A stretch of DNA of 64,000 nt from Paraburkholderia fungorum (GTDB lineage: Bacteria > Pseudomonadota > Gammaproteobacteria > Burkholderiales > Burkholderiaceae), in NCBI RefSeq assembly GCF_902833645.1, contig NZ_CADFGE010000019.1, positions 63,781 through 127,780 of the forward strand, written 5' to 3'. Positions 50,831-59,839 of this stretch are shown here, in pieces. A program made the position numbers and the translations under genes. The notes beneath the pieces are model-generated. The model was not told the DNA's origin. It worked only from the letters and a program-made list of their open reading frames with translations, and ran no database searches. Position 1 is the stretch's first letter. Each line of letters opens with the position of its first letter.

Positions 50831-51819
50831 TCGAGCACCCCGCGCAATGCAAGCCCGAATGCGACGACCGCGGCAGGCTCGTGCAACAACGGATCGTGCA
50901 GTTCACGTGCGAGCCCGCCAAGCGCCGCGCATTCGAACGGCAGCACAGTGCAGCCCAGTACGTCGGCAATATCCGCAAGCGAGAAACCCACACCGTCGAG
51001 CAAATCGACCTCTCCGCTCAACAGCGCGCAGTCGATTGCGGGACCTTGAACGAGATCGCGCAACGCGTCGGCGAGATCCGCGTGCTCGGGTGCGGGGTAA
51101 CGCATTTCACCCGCCACGCAGTCGTCGACTATGCGCCAGCCGTAGACGCCGTCTGTACCGATCCACAGCGCGACATAGGGCTCGTGCGGCTCGAGTTCGT
51201 GGCTCGCCGCATAGCGCATTGCGCGCAAGGCTGCATGCGGCTCGCCGTCTATCGCGGTGAGCGAGATACCGGCGCTCGCCGCGCATTCGATACGTGCTTC
51301 GAGATGCTGGCGAGCGGTGGCGGCGATCGTCACGCAACGCACCGGCGAAGGCGTCTCGTCGACGAACCAGTCGACGGCCAGCGCATGCCGCTCGAGGCCG
51401 GCGATGCGCTCGACTTCGCTCATCACCGCCGGCTCGAGTTCGGCCAGTTCATGGCCGCCGTCCTGCGAGCAACCGGCGAGTTCGGCGAGCCGTGTGAGCG
51501 GCACAGTGGCGGTCAAGGTGGCAGAGGCAGGCAACGCCATCGCGCAGCGCAAAGCGTGCGGCGCACACGCGCGTGGCAGACCCGCGAACGCATCACGCAA
51601 CGCACGCGCCACTGCAAGGCGGTCGGCGATCTCGGTACCGGCCATCGCGCCCGCACCGAGCGGCACGGTGCTCGCATATTCGATATGCAGCGCGGCACCT
51701 GTGCGCGAATGCCGGCTCACCACGATCAGACGCACCGCCTGTGAACCTAGATCGATTCCCGCAGCAAAACGCTGCGCCCCGAGTCGCACATCTTGAAGCC
51801 ACGAATTTTTGAACGTCAT
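50827..51819 (-). CDS. pilM: Type IV pilus assembly protein PilM
   Basis: The 330-residue actin-like protein has AAGIDLGSQAVRLIVVSRHS (phosphate-1 loop), ALPASATLTATVPLTRLAEL, VDWFVDETPSPVRCVTIAAT and ISLTAIDGEPHAALRAMRYA. It is the cytosolic anchor of the pilus alignment complex. The ATG at 51817-51819 with GGAGGG upstream is preferred; a GTG seven codons earlier (51840) is possible. It is the first gene of the pilMN(OP)Q operon and divergent from the PBP1A gene. The sequence is divergent from classical PilM, so this may be a competence-type or minor pilus system. Confidence 0.88.
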   Translation of the reverse strand: MTFKNSWLQDVRLGAQRFAAGIDLGSQAVRLIVVSRHSRTGAALHIEYASTVPLGAGAMAGTEIADRLAVARALRDAFAGLPRACAPHALRCAMALPASATLTATVPLTRLAELAGCSQDGGHELAELEPAVMSEVERIAGLERHALAVDWFVDETPSPVRCVTIAATARQHLEARIECAASAGISLTAIDGEPHAALRAMRYAASHELEPHEPYVALWIGTDGVYGWRIVDDCVAGEMRYPAPEHADLADALRDLVQGPAIDCALLSGEVDLLDGVGFSLADIADVLGCTVLPFECAALGGLARELHDPLLHEPAAVVAFGLALRGVLE

Positions 51820-52041
51820 CACGCCCTCCCTCACACTCACGCGACGAACTATTCGAACGCGGGTAACGAGACGGAATTGTGCGCAGCCGCGCCGCCGCGC
51901 GACACTCAGCCAAATGGCTAACGTTGCGCGACGCGTGCCCCGCGTGCGATCAAAGCGTCTACAGTGAAGTCATTCCTGCGCGGCGCAGCGACTTGTCAAG
52001 AACTGTCAGTAAGCCTGCCGAAAGCTGAAAAGCGGGGCGGC

Positions 52042-52047
52042 TATAAT
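52042..52047 (+). promoter_or_regulatory. Candidate -10 element of the PBP1A gene
   Basis: The plus strand reads GGGGCGGCTATAATCGCGGG, giving a perfect TATAAT 26 bases before the start codon. The -35 (near CGAAAG) is poor. A transcript of only about 20 leader bases would result. Confidence 0.5.
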
Positions 52048-52072
52048 CGCGGGACTGTTTTTTGGTATCCAT

Positions 52073-54472
52073 ATGCAATCCACGTCTCCTACGTCCCCGC
52101 CGCCCGCGCCGCAGAAGCGCAAACGCCCCTTGTGGCTCAAGCTCATCATGGGCTTTGTGGGTCTGATCGTCGCCGGCATCCTGTGCGTGCTGCTGGTGCT
52201 GGGCTACGCGCTGGTCGTGGCAACGCCGAACCTGCCGTCGCTCGACGCGCTAACCGACTACCGGCCGAAGGTGCCCTTGCGCATCTATACGGCCGATCAT
52301 GTGCTGATCGGCGAATTCGGCGAAGAACGGCGCGATATCGTCCACATCCAGGACGTGCCCGACAGTCTGAAGAAAGCGGTGCTGGCAATCGAAGACGCAC
52401 GCTTCTACGATCACGGCGGCGTCGACCTCACGGGCATCGCGCGAGCCGGCTTCGTCGCGCTGACCAACGGTCATGCCACGCAAGGCGCCAGCACGATCAC
52501 CATGCAGGTGGCGCGCAACTTCTTTCTTTCGAGCGAGAAGACCTACACGCGCAAGATCTACGAAATGCTGCTCGCGTACAAGATCGAATCGAAGCTGACG
52601 AAAGATCAGATTCTTGAGGTGTACATGAATCAGATCTATCTCGGTCAGCGCGCGTATGGCTTCGCGAGCGCGGCGCGCGTGTACTTCGGCAAGGATCTGA
52701 AGGATCTGACACTGGCGGAATCCGCCATGCTGGCGGGCCTGCCGAAGGCGCCGTCGGCGTATAACCCGGTGGTCAATCCGAAGCGCGCGAAGATCCGCCA
52801 GGAGTACATCCTGCAGCGTATGTACGAATTGCACTACATCACCCAGGAACAGTACGACGAGGCCAGCAAGCAGCCGCTAGTCGTCAAGGGTGCGGGCAAG
52901 GAGTTCAGCGTGCACGCGGAGTACGTCGCGGAAATGGTGCGGCAGATGATGTACGCGCAATATCGCGAGGAAGCGTACACGCGCGGCCTGAATGTCGTGA
53001 CCACCATCGACTCGGCCGATCAGGACGTGGCTTACCGGGCGCTGCGCAAGGGTCTCATGGACTACGAGCGGCGTCACGGCTATCGCGGCCCGGAAGCATT
53101 CATCGATCTGCCGTCCGATGCGGATGACCGCGAACAGGCTATCGACGACGCGCTGCTCGAGCATCCCGACAACGGCGAAATCATCGCCGCGGTGGTGACC
53201 TCGGCGAGCCCGAAGCAGGTGCAGGCCACTTTCATCGACGGCAACGTCGCGACCATTCAGGGCGATGGCCTGCGCTTCGCGCAGTTCGCGCTCGGCCCGC
53301 GTGCGCAGCCGAATCAGCGCGTGCGGCCCGGCGCAATCGTTCGCCTTGTGAAGGACGACGACGGCAACTGGTCGATTACCCAGTTGCCGCAAGTGGAAGG
53401 CGCGTTCGTTTCGGTGGTGCCGCAAGATGGCGCGATTCGCGCGCTGGTCGGCGGGTTCGACTTCAACAAGAACAAGTTCAACCACGTCACTCAGGCGTGG
53501 CGTCAGCCGGGTTCGAGTTTCAAGCCGTTCATCTACTCGGCCTCGCTCGAAAAGGGGCTCGGACCGGCCACGGTGATCAATGACGCGCCGCTCTTTTTCA
53601 GCGCCGCGGAAACGGGTGGCCAGGCGTGGGAACCGAAGAACTATGGCGGTGGCTTTGACGGTCCTATGACCATGCGCACCGCGCTGCAGAAGTCGAAGAA
53701 CCTCGTATCGATTCGCATCCTGAACCAGATCGGCACGAAGTACGCACAGCAATACATCACGCGTTTCGGCTTCGATGCGGACCGTCACCCGGCCTATCTG
53801 CCAATGGCGCTCGGCGCGGGTCTAGTCACGCCCTTGCAGATGGCCGGCGCGTTCTCGGTATTCGCGAACGGCGGCTATCGCGTCAACCCCTATCTGATCG
53901 CTGAAGTCACCGATCAGCGCGGTATCGTCGTGGCGCACGCGCAACCGCTGGTCGCCGAGCAGAGTGCGCCGCACGCGATCGAGCCGCGCAATGCGTACGT
54001 GATGAACAGCCTGCTGCAAAGCGTCGCGCAACGTGGCACGGGCGCGAAAACCAATGTGCTCAAGCGTACCGATCTCGGCGGCAAGACCGGCACGACCAAC
54101 GATTCGCGCGATGCATGGTTCGCCGGCTATCAGCACACGCTTACCGCCATCGCCTGGATCGGCTACGACAACCCGCGCAGCCTCGGCGATCGGGAAACGG
54201 GTGGCGGCCTCGCGTTGCCGGTGTGGATCGACTACATGGCGCGCGCGCTCAAAGGCGTGCCGGAGTACAAGATGCCGATGCCCGACGGCGTGACGGAATT
54301 GGGTTCGGAACTGTATTTCGACGACTTCACGCCGGGCCACGGCTTCATCGCCACCGTCGGCATCAGTCAGGCGGCACTGGATGCCGACGCGAGCGGCGCG
54401 TCAGCGGCGGCGCCCGAGCAAGTCGGCGAGCAGGAAAAGCAGGACATCATGAATCTGTTCCGCGGCCACTAA
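52073..54472 (+). CDS. mrcA: Penicillin-binding protein 1A (bifunctional transglycosylase/transpeptidase)
   Basis: The 799-residue class A PBP has a cytosolic proline-rich tail and one membrane helix (residues about 25-48). The GT51 transglycosylase domain contains AIEDARFYDHGGVDLTGIAR, GASTITMQVARNFFLS and EVYMNQIYLGQRAYGFASAA. The transpeptidase has SxxK in QPGSSFKPFIYSASLEKG, SKN in LQKSKNLVSIRIL and KTG in LGGKTGTTNDSRDAWFAGYQ. It builds and cross-links peptidoglycan. It is divergent from pilM, an arrangement common in proteobacteria. A terminator follows at 54496. Confidence 0.97.
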   Translation: MQSTSPTSPPPAPQKRKRPLWLKLIMGFVGLIVAGILCVLLVLGYALVVATPNLPSLDALTDYRPKVPLRIYTADHVLIGEFGEERRDIVHIQDVPDSLKKAVLAIEDARFYDHGGVDLTGIARAGFVALTNGHATQGASTITMQVARNFFLSSEKTYTRKIYEMLLAYKIESKLTKDQILEVYMNQIYLGQRAYGFASAARVYFGKDLKDLTLAESAMLAGLPKAPSAYNPVVNPKRAKIRQEYILQRMYELHYITQEQYDEASKQPLVVKGAGKEFSVHAEYVAEMVRQMMYAQYREEAYTRGLNVVTTIDSADQDVAYRALRKGLMDYERRHGYRGPEAFIDLPSDADDREQAIDDALLEHPDNGEIIAAVVTSASPKQVQATFIDGNVATIQGDGLRFAQFALGPRAQPNQRVRPGAIVRLVKDDDGNWSITQLPQVEGAFVSVVPQDGAIRALVGGFDFNKNKFNHVTQAWRQPGSSFKPFIYSASLEKGLGPATVINDAPLFFSAAETGGQAWEPKNYGGGFDGPMTMRTALQKSKNLVSIRILNQIGTKYAQQYITRFGFDADRHPAYLPMALGAGLVTPLQMAGAFSVFANGGYRVNPYLIAEVTDQRGIVVAHAQPLVAEQSAPHAIEPRNAYVMNSLLQSVAQRGTGAKTNVLKRTDLGGKTGTTNDSRDAWFAGYQHTLTAIAWIGYDNPRSLGDRETGGGLALPVWIDYMARALKGVPEYKMPMPDGVTELGSELYFDDFTPGHGFIATVGISQAALDADASGASAAAPEQVGEQEKQDIMNLFRGH

Positions 54473-54495
54473 ACGCTTGAGTGGCCAGAAAAAGA

Positions 54496-54524
54496 AAACC
54501 GCCGCGCTCGATGCGCGGCGGTTT
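54496..54524 (+). terminator. Intrinsic terminator after the PBP1A gene
   Basis: AAACCGCCGCG (54496-54506) pairs with CGCGGCGGTTT (54514-54524), an 11-bp perfect stem with a 7-base loop. A-rich and T-rich flanks make it usable in both directions, between the PBP1A gene and cyaY (convergent). Confidence 0.8.
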
Positions 54525-54612
54525 CATTTGGGCGATCTATTCAGCACTCTTTCCGACGTTTATTTCCGCGCCGGTTCAGGTCGTCATTTCGACGATCCTT
54601 CTCGCACAACGC

Positions 54613-54930
54613 TTACGCCTGGAAGTGAACCGGCTCGCCGGCCTGCTGCGTCGCGTACTCCGACAGCGCCGCGAAAAACTCCGTGCCGCTGCGCGTATCG
54701 CGCCACTCGCCGTCGACGAAACGGAAGTGGAATCCACCCGCCTTTGCGGCGATCCAGATCTCGCTCATCGGCGGCTGCAGATTGACGATGATCTTCGAGC
54801 GGTTCTCGAATTCGAGGGTCAGGACATTGCCGCTGCGCTCGAGTTCGATGTCGGCTTCCGTGTCGTCGAGCGCGCGTTCGATGGCGGCTAGCGCGGCTTC
54901 CGCGCGGGTCAGGTAATCACTATCGGACAT
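54613..54930 (-). CDS. cyaY: Iron donor protein CyaY (frataxin)
   Basis: The 105-residue protein starts MSDSDYLTRAEAALAAIERA and has the acidic first helix (DDTEADIELERSGNVLTLEF), then IIVNLQPPMSEIWIAAKAGG and FHFRFVDGEWRDTRSGTEFF. CyaY binds iron and modulates Fe-S assembly by IscS. The ATG at 54928-54930 is the family start; another ATG four codons upstream exists. It is divergent from lptM by about 35 bases. Confidence 0.96.
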   Translation of the reverse strand: MSDSDYLTRAEAALAAIERALDDTEADIELERSGNVLTLEFENRSKIIVNLQPPMSEIWIAAKAGGFHFRFVDGEWRDTRSGTEFFAALSEYATQQAGEPVHFQA

Positions 54931-54965
54931 GCTAAACTCCATCGATTATTTATACAGGGACAGTC

Positions 54966-55319
54966 ATGCGAGTCGTATCTCGGATGCGCGCGGCGGCGCC
55001 CGGCCGCGCGATTGTAGCGGGTTTAGCCATTCTCGCAGGTTGTGCACTTGCCGGCTGCGGACAACGCGGCTCGCTCTATTTGCCCACCGTGCCGCCGCTA
55101 CCGGCCAAGCCGACCGATCGCACGGAAGCGCCGCCGGCAGCAAGCTCGGGTGACCTGAAACCTGGTGCGCAAAGCACCGCCCCGACGGGTGAGATACCGG
55201 ATACCTCCGGTGCGCCGCTCTCGTTGTCGCCGGATACCGAACTTGCCGCACCGCCCGCGTCTGACGCCTCCGCCGCTACGCCTGCGCAACCTGCCTCTGC
55301 CGCCACTCCTGCTCAATAA
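54966..55319 (+). CDS. lptM: LptM-like (YifL) small lipoprotein
   Basis: The 117-residue product has a signal peptide with lipobox LAGC (Cys31) followed by GQRGSLYLPT. The text CGQRGSLYLP is the hallmark of LptM/YifL, which assists disulfide maturation of the outer-membrane LPS translocon LptD. The remaining about 75 residues are a Pro/Ala/Ser-rich tail. The cyaY-lptM-lysA neighbourhood matches the enterobacterial arrangement. lysA starts 9 bases downstream. Confidence 0.85.
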   Translation: MRVVSRMRAAAPGRAIVAGLAILAGCALAGCGQRGSLYLPTVPPLPAKPTDRTEAPPAASSGDLKPGAQSTAPTGEIPDTSGAPLSLSPDTELAAPPASDASAATPAQPASAATPAQ

Positions 55320-55328
55320 GACTTTCGC

Positions 55329-56591
55329 ATGACTCGATCCGCATTTGACTACGTCGACGGCGTGCTGCACGCCGAGGGCGTGTCCGCCGTCTCACTCGCC
55401 GAGCAGTTCGGCACGCCGCTGTACGTCTATTCGCGCGCCGCGCTCACCGAAGCGTGGAATGCCTATGCAGGCGCTTGCGCCGGTCGCCGCGCGACGGTGC
55501 ACGTCGCCGTCAAGGCCAATAGCAATCTCGCGGTGCTGAATGTGTTCGCGCGCCTCGGCGCCGGCTTCGACATCGTGTCGGCAGGCGAACTGGCGCGCGT
55601 GCTGGCCGCGGGCGGCAAAGCGGAAAACACCGTGTTTTCCGGCGTCGGCAAGCATGCGGACGAGATGCGCCAAGCCCTCGCCGCAGGCGTCAAATGCTTC
55701 AACGTCGAGTCGATTCCCGAACTCGACCGGCTGAATGCAGTCGCCGCGGAAATGGGCAAAAAAGCACCCGTTTCGTTGCGGGTGAATCCTGACGTCGACG
55801 CGAAAACGCATCCGTATATTTCCACCGGCCTGAAGTCGAACAAGTTCGGCGTCGCGTTCGACGAAGCACGCGCTACCTATCAAGCCGCTGCCGCGATGAC
55901 GCATCTCGAGGTGGTCGGCATCGACTGCCATATCGGCTCGCAGATCACCGAAGTCGCGCCCTATCTGGATGCGGTCGACAAGGTGCTCGAACTGGTCGAA
56001 CAGATCGAGCAGGACGGCGTGAAGATTCGCCACATCGACGTAGGTGGCGGGCTCGGCATCACGTACGACGACGAAACCCCGCCGGAGATCGGCGAGTTCG
56101 TGCGCACCGTACTGGATCGCATCGAAGCGCGTGGCCACGGGCATCGCGAGGTGTACTTCGAGCCGGGCCGCTCGCTGGTCGGCAATGCAGGTGTGCTGCT
56201 GACACGCGTCGAGTTTCTGAAGCCAGGCGCGGAAAAGAATTTCGCCATTGTCGACGCGGCGATGACCGATCTTGCCCGCCCTGCGATGTACGAGGCCTAT
56301 CACGCGATCGATGCCGTCGTTAAGCGCGACGTGCCTGCGCATGTGTACGACGTGGTCGGCCCGGTTTGCGAAAGCGGCGACTGGTTGGGCCGCGAGCGTC
56401 TGCTCGCAGTCGAACCGGGCGATCTGCTGGCGATTCGCTCGGCTGGCGCATATGGCTTCGTGATGAGCTCGAACTACAACACCCGTCCGCGTGCGGCCGA
56501 GGTGATGGTTGATGGTACACAGGCGTATGTTGTTCGTGCTCGCGAAGAGCTCAAGCAACTGTTTGCGGGTGAAACGATTCTGCCGGCGTAA
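55329..56591 (+). CDS. lysA: Diaminopimelate decarboxylase
   Basis: The 420-residue fold-type III PLP enzyme has the Schiff-base Lys in VAVKANSNLAVLNVFARLG, then FDIVSAGELARVLAAGG, CHIGSQITEVAPYLDAVDKV, EPGRSLVGNAGVLLTRVEFL and the C-terminal-side active-site motif GPVCESGDWLGRER. It removes CO2 from meso-diaminopimelate to make lysine. It is co-directional with lptM and ends in a strong terminator. Confidence 0.97.
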   Translation: MTRSAFDYVDGVLHAEGVSAVSLAEQFGTPLYVYSRAALTEAWNAYAGACAGRRATVHVAVKANSNLAVLNVFARLGAGFDIVSAGELARVLAAGGKAENTVFSGVGKHADEMRQALAAGVKCFNVESIPELDRLNAVAAEMGKKAPVSLRVNPDVDAKTHPYISTGLKSNKFGVAFDEARATYQAAAAMTHLEVVGIDCHIGSQITEVAPYLDAVDKVLELVEQIEQDGVKIRHIDVGGGLGITYDDETPPEIGEFVRTVLDRIEARGHGHREVYFEPGRSLVGNAGVLLTRVEFLKPGAEKNFAIVDAAMTDLARPAMYEAYHAIDAVVKRDVPAHVYDVVGPVCESGDWLGRERLLAVEPGDLLAIRSAGAYGFVMSSNYNTRPRAAEVMVDGTQAYVVRAREELKQLFAGETILPA

Positions 56592-56636
56592 ACGTCTGAA
56601 TTCGCCAGAACGCGTCAAAACTCAAACAGCAGCATG

Positions 56637-56670
56637 AAAAAAGCGATGCCATTGCGGCATCGCTTTTTTT
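56637..56670. terminator. Bidirectional intrinsic terminator between lysA and msrQ
   Basis: AAAAAAGCGATGCC (56637-56650) pairs with GGCATCGCTTTTTTT (from 56656) with the loop ATTGC. Six A on one side and eight T on the other make it functional in both directions, ending lysA on the plus strand and the msrPQ transcript on the minus strand. Confidence 0.92.
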
Positions 56671-56701
56671 CATTGGCACGTTCGGCACATTGCGGCGTTG
56701 A

Positions 56702-57412
56702 TCAGCGCGCCTTTAACCTTCGCTCGCGCAGCCATAGGATCAAACGCCATCCCAACAACGCAACCATGATCGCGCCGTAAATCTTCGGCAAAACCAGGTC
56801 ATGCTTGCCCGCCTTCATCCACCAGAAGTGCAGGATCGCCAGCGCTCCGATCACATAGATTGCGCGATGCAAGGCCTGCCAGCGGCGTCCAAGTTTGCGC
56901 ACCATCGCGCGCGGCGACGTAACGGCCAACGCGATCAGCAGCACGAACGCGGCAAAGCCTACGGTGATGAATGGACGTTTGCCGATATCCTTCAGAATCG
57001 CGGCAACATCGAACCACTTGTCGAACCAGAGGTACGTAGTGAAATGGAGCGTCGCGTAGAAGAACGCGTACAGGCCCAGCATCCGGCGAAAACGGACCAA
57101 AGCAGGGATACCGGTCAGGCGGCGCAACGGCGTCACAGATAACGTGATGCACAGAAAGACGAGCGTCCACAATCCCGTCGAGCGCGTGATGAACTCGATC
57201 GGATTCGCACCCAGCCGATCGGTCATGCCGAACAGCACGATGCGCGCGAGCGGATACCACGCCGCGATAAACACCGCGATTTTGGCCGGCACGATCCAGC
57301 GCGCGCCACTGGCAGGGCGCTTTGCCGCGACCGTAGCCGACGCCGACGTCGACGTCGCTCGCCGGCTCCCACGTTCGGTTGATGGCGTAACAGGTTGTGT
57401 TTCAGAAGCCAT
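56702..57412 (-). CDS. msrQ: Heme-binding membrane subunit MsrQ of the methionine sulfoxide reductase
   Basis: The 236-residue protein has five to six membrane helices in a ferric-reductase-like domain. It contains FITRSTGLWTLVFLCITLSV, LRRLTGIPALVRFRRMLGLY, HFTTYLWFDKWF, RKLGRRWQALHRAIYVIGAL and AILHFWWMKAG, with the heme-ligand histidines. MsrQ passes electrons from the quinone pool to periplasmic MsrP. The first about 45 residues are Ser/Thr/Ala-rich and not part of the conserved domain. It follows msrP after 11 bases. Confidence 0.95.
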   Translation of the reverse strand: MASETQPVTPSTERGSRRATSTSASATVAAKRPASGARWIVPAKIAVFIAAWYPLARIVLFGMTDRLGANPIEFITRSTGLWTLVFLCITLSVTPLRRLTGIPALVRFRRMLGLYAFFYATLHFTTYLWFDKWFDVAAILKDIGKRPFITVGFAAFVLLIALAVTSPRAMVRKLGRRWQALHRAIYVIGALAILHFWWMKAGKHDLVLPKIYGAIMVALLGWRLILWLRERRLKAR

Positions 57413-57423
57413 GCTCACACCGC

Positions 57424-58428
57424 TCAAAAGTTCTTTTTCAGGTCCATGCCCTGATACAGCGATGCGACCTGATCGCCGTAGCCGTTGAACATCAACGTCT
57501 TGCGCTTGGGCGTAAAGAAACCGTCTTCGCCGATGCGCCGCTCGGTAGCCTGACTCCAGCGCGGATGATCCACGTTCGGATTCACGTTCGAATAGAAACC
57601 GTACTCGTTTGACGCATACGTATTCCAGCTGGTCGGCGGCTGCTTGTCGAGAAAACGGATCTTCACCAACGACTTCGCGCTCTTGAAGCCGTATTTCCAC
57701 GGCACCACTACCCGGATCGGCGCGCCATTCTGATTCGGCAGCACCTGTCCGTAGAGGCCCATGGTCAGCAGCGTCAGCGGATTCATCGCCTCGTCCATCC
57801 GCAGACCTTCGGAGTACGGCCAGTCGAGCACCGGCGTCGACAGACCGGGCATTTGCGACGGATCGGCAAGCGTGATGAATTGCACATACTTCGCATTGCC
57901 GGTCGGCTGCGCACGCTTGATCAGCTCCGAGAGCGGCACACCGATCCACGGAATCACCATCGACCAGCCTTCGACACAACGAAGCCGGTACACGCGCTCC
58001 TCGAGCGGCGCGAGCTTCAGCAATTCGTCGATGTCGTACACCTTCGGGTTCTTGATTTCGCCCTCGACGCTCACCTTCCACGGACGCGGCCGCAACGTAC
58101 CGGCGTTCTGCGCCGGATCCGACTTGTCAGTGCCGAACTCGTAGTAGTTGTTATACGTGGTGATGTCCCTGTACGGCGTGATCTTGTCGAGCGCGACGAA
58201 TTTCGCGTTGGTCTTCGCCGCGAGCTTCTGCGCCTTCGGATCCGGTGACGAATATGCCGCCAGCGCTTCACCGTTCACGCCGATCAGGCTGCCGAGCGCT
58301 AATGCACCCGCCGCACCGGCCGTCTGCAAAATACGCCGCCGATTCTCGAAGACTCGTTGCGGCGTGATTTCACTACGCGCGATGTCATCGCCGATAAGTT
58401 GCGTTCTGTCGCTTCGCTTGATCCACAT
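57424..58428 (-). CDS. msrP: Periplasmic methionine sulfoxide reductase catalytic subunit MsrP
   Basis: This 334-residue molybdopterin enzyme has a Tat signal (ENRRRILQTAGAAGALALGS). The conserved core includes ITPYRDITTYNNYYEFGTDK, the molybdenum-ligating Cys in YRLRCVEGWSMVIPWIGVPL, YSEGLRMDEAMNPLTLLTMG and VVPWKYGFKSAKSLVKIRFL. It reduces methionine sulfoxide in periplasmic proteins. It needs the Tat pathway (tatA/tatB are at the left end of the window) and is paired with msrQ. Confidence 0.97.
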   Translation of the reverse strand: MWIKRSDRTQLIGDDIARSEITPQRVFENRRRILQTAGAAGALALGSLIGVNGEALAAYSSPDPKAQKLAAKTNAKFVALDKITPYRDITTYNNYYEFGTDKSDPAQNAGTLRPRPWKVSVEGEIKNPKVYDIDELLKLAPLEERVYRLRCVEGWSMVIPWIGVPLSELIKRAQPTGNAKYVQFITLADPSQMPGLSTPVLDWPYSEGLRMDEAMNPLTLLTMGLYGQVLPNQNGAPIRVVVPWKYGFKSAKSLVKIRFLDKQPPTSWNTYASNEYGFYSNVNPNVDHPRWSQATERRIGEDGFFTPKRKTLMFNGYGDQVASLYQGMDLKKNF

Positions 58429-58562
58429 CGTGCTGCTCCTTGCCGGCCCATCGCTTGTCTATCTTACGGGGCCATATTGATGATCGGCTCGTTCGGCCAT
58501 TCGCCAGCATTCCTAGGTACTGCTGTAACGAACACCCTGGATGCAGAGAATATTCCGTTGCA

Positions 58563-58597
58563 CATAAAAAAACCGCCGGTGCGAAACACGCGGCGGT
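58563..58597 (-). terminator. Intrinsic terminator after ccsA
   Basis: On the minus strand ACCGCCGCGTG and the complementary CACCGGCGGT flank a TTTCG loop and are followed by TTTTTTT. It lies about 27 bases past the ccsA stop and ends the resB-ccsA transcript. Confidence 0.88.
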
Positions 58598-58623
58598 TCT
58601 TAGTCGCTCCAGAACGGCGGATA

Positions 58624-59835
58624 TTACAGCTTGCCGTAGCTATGCAGCCCCGACAGGAACATATTGACGCCGAGGAACGCGAAGGTCGTCACCAGCAGGC
58701 CGGTCAGCGCCCACCATGCCGCCACCGCGCCGCGCAGGCCCTTCATCAGGCGCATATGCAGCCACGCCGCGTAGTTCAACCAGACGATCAGCGCCCACGT
58801 TTCCTTCGGGTCCCAGCTCCAGTAACCGCCCCATGCCTCTGCGGCCCACAGCGCGCCGAGGATCGTCGCGATCGTAAAGAACGCGAAGCCGACGGCGATC
58901 GACTTGTACATCAGATCGTCGAGCACATCGAGCGGCGGCAGACGGTCTGCCAGCATACCGCGCTCCTTTGCCAGATACGCGACGCCGACCATGGCCGACA
59001 GCGCGAAGCTGCCGTAACCGATGAAGTTAGCCGGCACGTGAATCTTCATCCACCAGCTCTGCAGCGCCGGCACGAGCGGTTGAATCTGCTGTGCGTCACG
59101 AGCGACCGAGTACCACATCAGGAAACCGACCGCTGCGCTGATAACCAGCAGCACGAATGCACCGAGCGCACGCGTGTTGTAGTGCTGCTCGTAGTACAGG
59201 TAGAACAATGCCGTGATCAGGCTGAACAGCACGAATACTTCGTACAGGTTCGAGATTGGAATATGACCGACATCCGCGCCGATCAAATACGACTCGTACC
59301 AGCGCACCATCAGACCGACGAAGCCCATCACCACGGCAGCCCACGTCATTTTCGAACCGATCGCCGCACCGGTCGGCGAACGCGACAGCAAGCCGATCCA
59401 GTAAAAAACGGTGGCAAACACGAAAAGCGCGCTCATCCACAGAATCGCGGACTGGCTCGACAGGAAATACTTGAGGAAGAACTCGTTATCCGCGCGGCTG
59501 AGATCGCCGTGGTAGATCTGGATCGCCAGCAACGAGAGCGCGGCGATGCCCACCATCAGCGGACGGACGGGTTTCCAGCGCCAGCCCAGCACGATGAACA
59601 CCGGCACGGCGCAGCACAGCACCAGTTTGTCGTAGTAATTCATGAACGGGTAATAGCGCGCCAACGCGAAGCCCGCGCCCGCGACCATCAACGCGGCGAA
59701 CAGCCAGTCGACGACACCGAGCCGTTTCAGAAACGGCCGCTCGTCATACTGCGCGACGTTGAGCGCCTCGCTCGCGAACGCTTTCTGCGGCCGCGAGGCT
59801 GAAGAGGAGGAAGAGGAAACCTGAGTCAAGTCCAT
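58624..59835 (-). CDS. ccsA: Cytochrome c biogenesis protein CcsA (CcsB/ResC)
   Basis: The 403-residue protein has about eight membrane helices and the heme-binding tryptophan-rich motif WGGYWSWDPKETWALIVW. ISNLYEVFVLFSLITALFY and the conserved His in HVPANFIGYGSFALSAMVG and NYAAWLHMRLMKGLRG are also present. With ResB (CcsB) it forms the System II synthase that exports heme and attaches it to apocytochrome c. The ATG at 59833-59835 is preferred to one 34 codons upstream. It starts 5 bases after the resB stop. Confidence 0.95.
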   Translation of the reverse strand: MDLTQVSSSSSSASRPQKAFASEALNVAQYDERPFLKRLGVVDWLFAALMVAGAGFALARYYPFMNYYDKLVLCCAVPVFIVLGWRWKPVRPLMVGIAALSLLAIQIYHGDLSRADNEFFLKYFLSSQSAILWMSALFVFATVFYWIGLLSRSPTGAAIGSKMTWAAVVMGFVGLMVRWYESYLIGADVGHIPISNLYEVFVLFSLITALFYLYYEQHYNTRALGAFVLLVISAAVGFLMWYSVARDAQQIQPLVPALQSWWMKIHVPANFIGYGSFALSAMVGVAYLAKERGMLADRLPPLDVLDDLMYKSIAVGFAFFTIATILGALWAAEAWGGYWSWDPKETWALIVWLNYAAWLHMRLMKGLRGAVAAWWALTGLLVTTFAFLGVNMFLSGLHSYGKL

Positions 59836-59839
59836 GATC

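Noticed and set aside
58357..59802. A 481-codon plus-strand frame
   Set aside because: Antisense to ccsA with no family motif; the ccsA reading has the WWD heme motif and clear membrane helices.
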